A DNA stretch of 64,000 nt, from contig JAQTTH010000003.1 of assembly GCA_028710895.1 (NCBI GenBank), positions 186,001-250,000 of the forward strand, in the 5' to 3' direction. A program made the translations under genes and the position numbers. Positions 43,701 to 50,658 of the stretch are shown here, in pieces (the first letter of the stretch is position 1; every line of letters begins with the position of its first letter). Origin of the DNA: Paludibacter sp. (GTDB lineage: Bacteria; Bacteroidota; Bacteroidia; Bacteroidales; Paludibacteraceae). The notes beneath the pieces were generated by a model, which saw only the letters and a list, made by a program, of their open reading frames with translations, was not told where the DNA came from and did not search any database.

Positions 43701-45493
43701 TTACCGGTTTTACACTGGAAGATATTCAACAAATGACTTATCCGGAGTTTATACATCCGGATGAGATGGAGTTTAGGAATAAATTGAAGCAAGAATGTTC
43801 GAATAGTCCCGGAGTGCCAATACACAATAAAAGCAGGCTTTTGCACAAAGACGGTCATACAATTTGGGTAGAAGGTTCAGTGACCAACCTGCTGGATAAT
43901 GAAGGTGTGAATGGTATTGTGACAAACTACAGAGATATTACCGACCGTAAGGTAGCAGAGGAGAAACTACAGGAGAATTACGATTTATTGAACAAACTTT
44001 CAGCGCAGGTTCCCGGCGTTGTTTATCAATATCGGTTGTATCCCGATGGTCGTTCTGCATTCCCATATTCAAGCCGTGGAATGTATGATATTTATGAAGT
44101 TACATCCGAAGAAGTTCGTGAAGATGCATCACCTGTTTTTACGCGGTTACACCCGGACGATTTGGATATGATTGTTGCAACGATAAATGAGTCGGCTCAA
44201 AATCAGACGAATTATCAGAGTGAGTATCGTGTTATACTGCCCAAACAAGGATTACGTTGGAGAAGATGCGAAGCCAAACCCGAGCTTCTGGAGGATGGAA
44301 GCACACTTTGGCATGGGATTATAAGTGATATAACTAATCGTAAAATAGCAGAGGAAATTCTACGGGAAAGTGAAGAAAAACTGAGTACACTTTTCAGCTC
44401 TATGACGGAGATGGTGGCAATTCACGAGTTGGTATTTAATGAACAAAACGAAGTGGTAAATTACTCTATAACTGATTGTAATGATGCTTTTTCAACAATG
44501 ATGCGAATGAAAAAAGAGGACATTGTTGGAAAATTATCCACCGAAATTTATAACATGGATAAAGCACCATTTCTGGACATTTATTCGCAGGTTGCAATAA
44601 CCGGGGAATCGTACGAACACAGTCTCTATTATGAACCGTTAGACAAACACCTGCTAATTTCGGCTGTCTCAACAGGAAAAAATTTGTTTTCAACAATTAT
44701 TACTGATATAACAACTATTCAACAATTTCAGGAGGAGATACTGTTGAAAAACAAAGAGTTGGAGACCTACTTGTATGTTGCGTCACACGATTTAAGGTCA
44801 CCACTGGTAAACATACAAGGATTTAGTCAGCGCTTGAAAAAACAGTTTAATCAAATACAGTCAGTATTGTCTGAGGCAGATTTAAGTGCACCGGTTCAAT
44901 CGGAAATTGATGTGATAACAAACGAAGCAGTGCCCAAAACACTCAACTTTATTCTATCCAATGTAACCAAAATGGATAGCCTGATAAATAGTCTTTTGCA
45001 GATATCCCGTACAGGTAGATTGGTATTGTCAGTGCGAAAAATTAATATGAATCAATTGTTGAACACAATAATTGCTGCCCACAATTATCAGATAACCGAG
45101 CTGTCGGCAGAGGTAACATTGCATCATTTGACAGATTGTTATGGCGACGAAAATCAACTGAATCAACTTTTCTCGAACATTCTGGATAATGCTATAAAGT
45201 ACAGAGACAATAGACGCCGACTGGAAATTAGTATCAGGTCATCGGTTCAGGGTAAAAGGGTAGTTTATAGTGTATCTGATAACGGGCGTGGTATCAATTC
45301 AAGACACCTTGAAAAGATCTGGGATATCTTTTTCAGGGTTGATCCGGTGTCCTCCGAAACGGGGGAAGGAATCGGGCTAAGCATTGCAAAAACAATTGTC
45401 AATAAGCATAAAGGTAAAGTGTGGGTTGAGTCCGAAGAAGGAATAGGAAGTACGTTTTATATAGAACTACAACACAATGATTTTTCTGAATAA
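40790..45493 (+). CDS. Cytoplasmic histidine kinase with ten PAS units
   Basis: A 1567-residue kinase without membrane helices. Ten consecutive PAS/PAC units end in DIT-type motifs near residues 130, 287, 420, 546, 671, 797, 923, 1048, 1180 and 1304. The HisKA domain follows, with phosphoacceptor His1333 in YLYVASHDLRSPLVNIQGF. The HATPase_c domain (about 1445-1565) has SNILDNAIKYRDN, VSDNGRGI and GEGIGLSIAKTIVNKH. No receiver domain is attached; the next gene is a stand-alone receiver, the likely phosphate acceptor. Several PAS units match units in the neighbouring proteins, so the array seems to have grown by duplication. Ligands of the PAS units are unknown. It is the first gene of a plus-strand signalling run. 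Confidence 0.94.
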   Translation: MKNEQKTLDSNAISRQNNPELLSAILKNLPDSFFFLNYDLHYITFNNAHASDMKALYGVDIEIGTSLPDSITVDENRGAVCQHLAKVLAGESLTTSEVWGNSGFSRKYFDITYSPVATAENNITGVIAQLRDTTEQKLAEEQKSMLLQDIDQSDYELLDTADKDKLAEELKEKDVQYRNLANSGLALIWIAGLDKLCSYFNEPWLKFTGRTMEQEMGNGWAEGVHPDDFDRCIETYVTAFDKREAFRMEYRLRHVTGEYKWLLDIGTPNYDSNGNFIGYIGHCFDINEQKTVENNLQIEQSKLDAAFENPSMGFVISNSQGGDLRMNETALRFHDFASVAEMLKKVEDYENDWVLYYPDGRLMEYNEWPLIRAIRGDFVSDLEIHYLNSKTHRKWICSLTSSAVRNNSGEILFIVQTLLDITDRKHAELSLRESEEKFRKAFMTSPDCVNINRLEDGMYVSLNHGFTTILGYTAEEVLGKTSLEKSIWYDAEDRKRWVAELNEKAEVQNFEAQFRAKDGRLVYGLVSAAMIELDGVKHVISLTRDITERKQTEDKLKKREGELDTLINVLPDLVWLKDEDGVYLNCNNRFEEFFGAPKQEIVGKTDYDFLDKELADFFRMHDKNAIHADKSTKNEEWVKFASDGHSEFLETVKTPIHNQNGQLLGVLGIGRDLTNRFETEEKLRRSENLFKTVFETSPDVMTISRLSDGVYVNVNDSFTNVLGYTADEVLGCSAVKINVWYDAAERQLLVDILKRDGAVYNQEFRFLTKNNEIIYGLMSAKIILIDGENHLLGITRPINDLKAAQDALKESEEKFRNIFENSVVGKSITGIDGSMSVNKAFCEIVGYTEEELKQQNWKEITHPDDVDFKQKETQQLLDGSKSTTKFRSRFIHKTGRVVWVDISSTLQRDKKGAPLYFITIVNDITDKKLADEKVERSEKRFRALVENVQDMVSIFNAEGKLIYTSPAVKRITGFTLEDIQQMTYPEFIHPDEMEFRNKLKQECSNSPGVPIHNKSRLLHKDGHTIWVEGSVTNLLDNEGVNGIVTNYRDITDRKVAEEKLQENYDLLNKLSAQVPGVVYQYRLYPDGRSAFPYSSRGMYDIYEVTSEEVREDASPVFTRLHPDDLDMIVATINESAQNQTNYQSEYRVILPKQGLRWRRCEAKPELLEDGSTLWHGIISDITNRKIAEEILRESEEKLSTLFSSMTEMVAIHELVFNEQNEVVNYSITDCNDAFSTMMRMKKEDIVGKLSTEIYNMDKAPFLDIYSQVAITGESYEHSLYYEPLDKHLLISAVSTGKNLFSTIITDITTIQQFQEEILLKNKELETYLYVASHDLRSPLVNIQGFSQRLKKQFNQIQSVLSEADLSAPVQSEIDVITNEAVPKTLNFILSNVTKMDSLINSLLQISRTGRLVLSVRKINMNQLLNTIIAAHNYQITELSAEVTLHHLTDCYGDENQLNQLFSNILDNAIKYRDNRRRLEISIRSSVQGKRVVYSVSDNGRGINSRHLEKIWDIFFRVDPVSSETGEGIGLSIAKTIVNKHKGKVWVESEEGIGSTFYIELQHNDFSE

Positions 45494-45515
45494 TAACTAT
45501 TTAATAACTAATTGT

Positions 45516-45947
45516 ATGACAAATTACAAAGAGCTTGTCATTCTCATTGCAGAGGATGATGATGGGCATGCAGAACTTATTCACGAAGGCTTGGTAGATT
45601 CGGGTGTGAGAAACCGCATTGCAAGATTCCCGAATGGTCAGGAAGTTTGGAACTTTTTGTCGCAAACTGGAGGCGATGTAGTTCGTGACCCGGAAAAAAA
45701 TTATTTGCTGTTACTGGATATTAATATGCCAATAATGGATGGTATTGAGGTGCTTAAGCGAATGAAATCGGATAATGATCTAAAGGATATACCGGTAATT
45801 ATGCTTACAACTACCGATGACCCGAGGGAAGTAGAAGTTTGCTATAAAATTGGCTGTAACATATATATAAATAAACCGGTTGATTTTGTGAAATTCACGG
45901 ATACACTTAAGCGCCTTGGTTTATTTCTTCAAGTAGTGAAAATCTAA
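45516..45947 (+). CDS. Single-domain response regulator (Rcp1-like)
   Basis: A 143-residue CheY-fold protein with acidic cluster LIAEDDDGHAELI and phosphoacceptor Asp in LLLLDINMPIMDGIEVLKRM. The TTT switch is in VIMLTTTDDPREVEVCYKIGCN, with Lys in YINKPVDFVKF. The long loop after helix 2 (QTGGDVVRDPEKN) is typical of Rcp1-type regulators that serve phytochrome or PAS kinases. The Met at 45516 gives the normal N-terminus; an upstream start at 45477 would overlap the kinase gene. It lies 22 bp after the 10-PAS kinase and 14 bp before the REC-PAS protein, so phosphotransfer among them is likely. Confidence 0.93.
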   Translation: MTNYKELVILIAEDDDGHAELIHEGLVDSGVRNRIARFPNGQEVWNFLSQTGGDVVRDPEKNYLLLLDINMPIMDGIEVLKRMKSDNDLKDIPVIMLTTTDDPREVEVCYKIGCNIYINKPVDFVKFTDTLKRLGLFLQVVKI

Positions 45948-45961
45948 CAAAAACCTAAACT

Positions 45962-48900
45962 ATGGAAGTTGCAAATAAAATAATCCTGATTATTGAAGAC
46001 GATGCAGGTTTGAATGAGCTATTAAACGATAGTATTATTGAGTGTGGTTTTCAAACAGCATGTGCTTTAAATGCCTCTGAGGCTCTTGATTGGTTAAATA
46101 GCCATATTCCCACTTTAATCTTGCTGGATTATAGTTTGCCGGATATGGTTGCAAAAGAATTTATTGCTGAATTGATGATCAGGATGGATGCTATACCTCC
46201 GTTTGTTGTGGCTACCGGCCGGGGCGATGAGCGTATAGCAGTAGAAATGATGAAGCTCGGCGCCAAAGACTATATTATCAAAGATAGTCATTTCCTGGAA
46301 ATGATACCTATGGTTGTGACTCGGGTATGCACTGAAATAGAAAACGAGAATAAACTGAGGGATACTCAACAGGCTCTGAATGAATCAAATCAGTTTTGCA
46401 AGCAAATTATCGACTGTGCTCAGGAAGGAGTTGTTGTTTACGATACAAATAAAAGAATTATTACCTGGAATCCTTTTATGGAGAATATTACAGGTGAAAA
46501 GTCATCCGATATATTAAGCAGGTATGTCTATGAAGCATTTCCATTTGTAAATCATGTAGGTTTGTTGGAAAGTATTGATAGCGTACTTCAGGGAAATGTT
46601 GAATCTACTTTAGAATATTACTTCACATCTCACATTACAGGAAAATCATATTGGGTTTCTGATAATGTGTCAACAATGCGAAATGCTGAAGGGCAAATAA
46701 TTGGGGCTATATCAACTGTGAGAGATATCACGGAGCGCAAAGAGGCTGAACAAAAAATTGAAAGAATAAGCAAACATTACCAGGCAATTATCGAGAAATC
46801 ACCGGATGGATGCGTATTGGTAGACAATGAGGGACATTTCAAATATGCGAGTCCATCGGCCTTAAGAATGTTTGGATATATTGAGGAAGAACTGATGCAC
46901 ATACATCCGGACGATGTAACGCATCCTGATGATTTACCAATGGTATTATCCAATTTAGGAAAACTGTTGGGCGACCCTGCTCTTGTTCCGGTGTTGGAGT
47001 ATCGTTTTAAGCATAAAAACGGAGAATGGAAATGGATAGAAAGTACTTTCAGTAATTTGCTGAACGACTCTGCCGTTGAAGCAATAGTAATAAATTTCAG
47101 GGACATTTCAGAACGGAAACAAGCACAAGAAACGTTGAAGATCAGAGAAACGTATTTGACTGCTATTATTGAGAATCTACCCGGAATGATTTGGCTTAAA
47201 GATGTGGATAGTCATATACTTTTGACAAATACGAATTTTGCACATATATTTGGACGCGAAAAACCCGAGGATTTATTCGGAAAAACTGATCTTGATTTTT
47301 CGCCAAAGGAATATGCAGTCAGATACCTGGCTGATGATAAAAAAGTTGTTGCCACAAAGAAACCTCTTCGCGTAGAGGAACTTATATACGATCAGAAAAG
47401 TATCAAGTGGTTCGAAACCTTTAAAATGCCAATTTTTGACGAGAATAATCAGGTAATTGGTACTAGCGGTTATTCACAGGACGTTTCGGAACGGAAAAAT
47501 GCAGAAGAGGCTTTACGATTTAGTGAAGAGAAATTCAGGAATATGTTTGAAATCTCCATTGTAGGTAAATCATTGACCGCAATTGATGGAAGAATGTCTG
47601 TAAATCAGGCTTTTTGCGATATTGTTGGGTATACAGCGGATGAATTGAGTCGTATGCATTGGGCAGATATTACTTTCTCGGATGATATGCCTTATAATAT
47701 CAGGGAAATTGATTCAATTTTGAAGGGCGACAAAGCATATTCACAATGGGAGAAACGCTATATTCATAAAGATGGACATCTTGTATGGGTCAATATTTCC
47801 ATTGTTTTACTTCGCGACAGCGAAGGAAATCCGATCCATTTTATTACGGAAATTAATGATATAACCAAACGGAAAGAGGCTGAATCATTGTTAAATCACG
47901 AGCGTGAATTATACTTAGACTTAGTCAATACGCAGCCTGCAGGTATTTATCGTATAAGGGTTATTCCTCCCGAAAATTGGAAAAAAGATGCCTGGAGCAA
48001 TTCCGAAACTTCTCCATACATTATGGAATTGGCCAGTGAACGATTCTGCGAAATTTTAGGTCTAAGCAGGGAGGAGTTTGAACGGAACCCTAAGATTTTA
48101 TTTGATCTGATTCATCCCGATGATCAGGAGGAATATATGATCAGAAACAGTGAAGCCAATATAAAAAAGATTCCATTCTATTGGGATTGTCGTTTGCTGA
48201 TTAATGGAAAAGTCAAGTGGGTGCATTTTGAATCGTTACCCCGTCAACTACAAAATGGGGAGCTGATTTTTACAGGTATTATTTATGATATTACCGAAAG
48301 AATTGTTGCAGAATCTGCTTTGAAAGAAAGAAGAGACGTGCTCAATAAGCTATTGTTTGCGAATAATGAATTTATTGATTCTGACTTAGACAAGGTTGAT
48401 TATAAAAAAATATGCGACAATATCGTTGAAATTTCGGGGGCAAAATATGCTTCATTTAATTTGTTTGACGAAGATGGACTTGACTTTACTACTGTGGCTA
48501 TCTCAGGAATTGATGGTATTCAGGATAAAATGAAATCTGTTTTTGGATATGAATTACAGAACAAAAAGTGGAAACATGATCCTGTTAGGAGCGAAAAGCT
48601 CAAAAATAGTATAATGACAAGGTTTGATAGCTTTTTTGAATTATCAGGATTTGTTTTCTCAAGGAAGATATCTACTGTAGTCGAAAAATTATTTAATATT
48701 GGTGAAGCCTGGGTTGTTCAGATTACAAAAAATAATAAAACAATTGGTGACTATACATTGCTTTTTACCCGCGGAAATACGATTAAAAATGCAGAAATCG
48801 TAGAACTGTATGCATCTCAGGTTGGACTTTACCTTGAACGGTTAAATTCTGAAAATGCGTTGCGGAAAAGCGAAGAAATATACCGCAATTTGGTCATGCG

Positions 48901-49756
48901 AATTCCGGATGGAGTTTACAAGAGTACAACCGATGGTAGATTTCTGGATGTCAACCCCGCTATGATAAAGATGCTGGGTTACGATAGCAAAGAGGAGATG
49001 TTGAAATTGAATATTATTGCTGATTTATATTTCAATGCTACCGACCGCAATGTGAAAATAAAAAACAACATGAAAGATATTATGTCTGTATTTCAGCTGA
49101 AAAGAAAGGACGGTACTGGTATCTGGATTGAAGATCATGGTTGGTATAATACGGATACGCAAGGAAATATTATTTCTCACGAAGGAGTGTTGCGTGATAT
49201 TACCGAGAGAAAGAAAGCTGAAGATGCTTTGATGGAAAGCGAACGATTACTTCGCGAATCTCAGGCTATTGCCCGACTGGGTAGCTATTCCTGGGATATA
49301 GTTGCCGGATATTGGACCAGTTCCCAGATTTTGGATGGAATTTTTGGAATTGACGATGACTTTGATCGGTCAACTGAAAACTGGATAGGTCTTATTCATC
49401 CTGATTGGAGGGTAGAGATGTCTGATTATATAAGAAAGAATGTTGTTGCAAATCGGGAACGATTCGATAAAGAATATAAAATCGTTAGGCACGATGATGG
49501 TCAGGAGTGCTGGGTGCATGGTATCGGGGAACTGGAATTTAACGATTTAAATGAGCCGGTGAAACTGATAGGAACAATTACGAATGTGGACGAGAGGAAA
49601 CTTGCTGAGATAGCATTGCATGAAAAAATGAATGAACTAATCAATTTCCAGCGATTGACTGTTGGGCGGGAGCTTAGTATGATTGATCTAAAAAAAGAGG
49701 TGAATGAATTGCTCAGCAAATTAGGCATTGATCCGAAATATCGTATTGTGGAATAG
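45962..49756 (+). CDS. REC-PAS5-GAF-PAS2 signalling protein without kinase domain
   Basis: A 1264-residue cytosolic protein. The N-terminal receiver domain has phosphoacceptor Asp56 in LILLDYSLPD. Five PAS units follow (ending near 258, 381, 507, 633 and 776), then a GAF domain (about 795-955), then two more PAS units (ending near 1079 and 1205). A C-terminal segment NFQRLTVGRELSMIDLKKE is a coiled-coil tail seen after many PAS arrays. There is no HisKA, HATPase, GGDEF or other output domain, and the stop is followed directly by the CheR-type gene. It may be a phosphorylation-controlled sensor scaffold that regulates a partner. A missing 3' kinase exon by frameshift was considered; the spacer is too short for that. 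Confidence 0.9.
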   Translation: MEVANKIILIIEDDAGLNELLNDSIIECGFQTACALNASEALDWLNSHIPTLILLDYSLPDMVAKEFIAELMIRMDAIPPFVVATGRGDERIAVEMMKLGAKDYIIKDSHFLEMIPMVVTRVCTEIENENKLRDTQQALNESNQFCKQIIDCAQEGVVVYDTNKRIITWNPFMENITGEKSSDILSRYVYEAFPFVNHVGLLESIDSVLQGNVESTLEYYFTSHITGKSYWVSDNVSTMRNAEGQIIGAISTVRDITERKEAEQKIERISKHYQAIIEKSPDGCVLVDNEGHFKYASPSALRMFGYIEEELMHIHPDDVTHPDDLPMVLSNLGKLLGDPALVPVLEYRFKHKNGEWKWIESTFSNLLNDSAVEAIVINFRDISERKQAQETLKIRETYLTAIIENLPGMIWLKDVDSHILLTNTNFAHIFGREKPEDLFGKTDLDFSPKEYAVRYLADDKKVVATKKPLRVEELIYDQKSIKWFETFKMPIFDENNQVIGTSGYSQDVSERKNAEEALRFSEEKFRNMFEISIVGKSLTAIDGRMSVNQAFCDIVGYTADELSRMHWADITFSDDMPYNIREIDSILKGDKAYSQWEKRYIHKDGHLVWVNISIVLLRDSEGNPIHFITEINDITKRKEAESLLNHERELYLDLVNTQPAGIYRIRVIPPENWKKDAWSNSETSPYIMELASERFCEILGLSREEFERNPKILFDLIHPDDQEEYMIRNSEANIKKIPFYWDCRLLINGKVKWVHFESLPRQLQNGELIFTGIIYDITERIVAESALKERRDVLNKLLFANNEFIDSDLDKVDYKKICDNIVEISGAKYASFNLFDEDGLDFTTVAISGIDGIQDKMKSVFGYELQNKKWKHDPVRSEKLKNSIMTRFDSFFELSGFVFSRKISTVVEKLFNIGEAWVVQITKNNKTIGDYTLLFTRGNTIKNAEIVELYASQVGLYLERLNSENALRKSEEIYRNLVMRIPDGVYKSTTDGRFLDVNPAMIKMLGYDSKEEMLKLNIIADLYFNATDRNVKIKNNMKDIMSVFQLKRKDGTGIWIEDHGWYNTDTQGNIISHEGVLRDITERKKAEDALMESERLLRESQAIARLGSYSWDIVAGYWTSSQILDGIFGIDDDFDRSTENWIGLIHPDWRVEMSDYIRKNVVANRERFDKEYKIVRHDDGQECWVHGIGELEFNDLNEPVKLIGTITNVDERKLAEIALHEKMNELINFQRLTVGRELSMIDLKKEVNELLSKLGIDPKYRIVE

Positions 49757-49792
49757 GTGGAAAATTAAGAGTAAGCTAAAAATACGCGATAA

Positions 49793-50617
49793 ATGAAAGA
49801 AAAACTCGGATACTTAACCGAATTTATGTTGATTGAGAAGGGAATTGATGTGTTAAGATTCGATGAAACTTTTCTGTTGAAATCTTTGCAAAAAAGGATG
49901 GATGAAACTCAATGCTCGGTGAAAGAGGATTATTATCGGTTACTGGAACAAAATGGTGAGGAGAGCGATGAGTTTTTAAACTCTCTGCAGATAAGTTACA
50001 GCGAATTTTTCAGAAATCCACTCACGTTTTCTGTGTTGGAAAAAATAGTATTACCTTCGTTGGCAATAAAAAAGGGCACCGTCAAACGTCATGAAATTCG
50101 TATCTGGTCGGCGGCTTGCTCGGGAGGGCAGGAAAGTTATAGTCTGTCAATGCTTTTAAATGAGTTCAATGCGGGTAAGGCTATTAGTCAGGATTTTAGA
50201 ATCTTTGCTACTGATATTTCCGAAAGTCACCTTGGAGTTGCCCGTAAGGGGCAATACCCAAGAACGGCATTAAACATGATTACATTGAAACGACTGAACG
50301 AGTGGTTTTCGAAGAAAGGGGATATGTATTCAGTAAAATCTCAATTGAAAGAAAATATAGATTTTTCCGTTTTCGATTTGCTGAATCCTGATTTTAGTTG
50401 TCCTCCCGCGAGTATTTTTGGCGATTTTGATATTGTGTTTTGTGCAAATCTGTTGTTCTACTTCAAACCGGAGTTCAGAACAAAAATTCTCAATAAAATT
50501 AGCCATTGTATGGCTGATGGAGGATATCTGATTACGGGTGAGACAGAAAGAGAGATATTGATGCAAAATAATTACCAGGAAATTTTCCCGCAATCGGCAA
50601 TATTTAGAAAAGTGTAA
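49793..50617 (+). CDS. CheR-type protein methyltransferase
   Basis: A 274-residue protein with an N-terminal CheR helical domain (about 1-75, ending SYSEFFRNPLTF) and an SAM-dependent methyltransferase domain (RIWSAACSGGQESYSLSMLL motif I at about 104-123, IFATDISESHLGVARKGQY, and DIVFCANLLFYF). CheR enzymes methylate glutamates of chemoreceptors. No CheA, CheW, CheB or classical receptor gene is in the window. The next gene, 41 bp on, encodes a kinase with a receptor-like four-helix periplasmic sensor and HAMP domain, a possible substrate or partner. Such orphan CheR genes can act in non-chemotactic two-component control. Confidence 0.92.
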   Translation: MKEKLGYLTEFMLIEKGIDVLRFDETFLLKSLQKRMDETQCSVKEDYYRLLEQNGEESDEFLNSLQISYSEFFRNPLTFSVLEKIVLPSLAIKKGTVKRHEIRIWSAACSGGQESYSLSMLLNEFNAGKAISQDFRIFATDISESHLGVARKGQYPRTALNMITLKRLNEWFSKKGDMYSVKSQLKENIDFSVFDLLNPDFSCPPASIFGDFDIVFCANLLFYFKPEFRTKILNKISHCMADGGYLITGETEREILMQNNYQEIFPQSAIFRKV

Positions 50618-50658
50618 AGAGTAAATTTTAGATACATTAAAAATAAAAACTTAGACAG

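Noticed and set aside
49757-49792. A frameshift that separates a kinase domain from the REC-PAS-GAF protein
   Set aside because: The 36-bp gap and the following CheR gene leave no room for HisKA or ATPase sequence in any frame.
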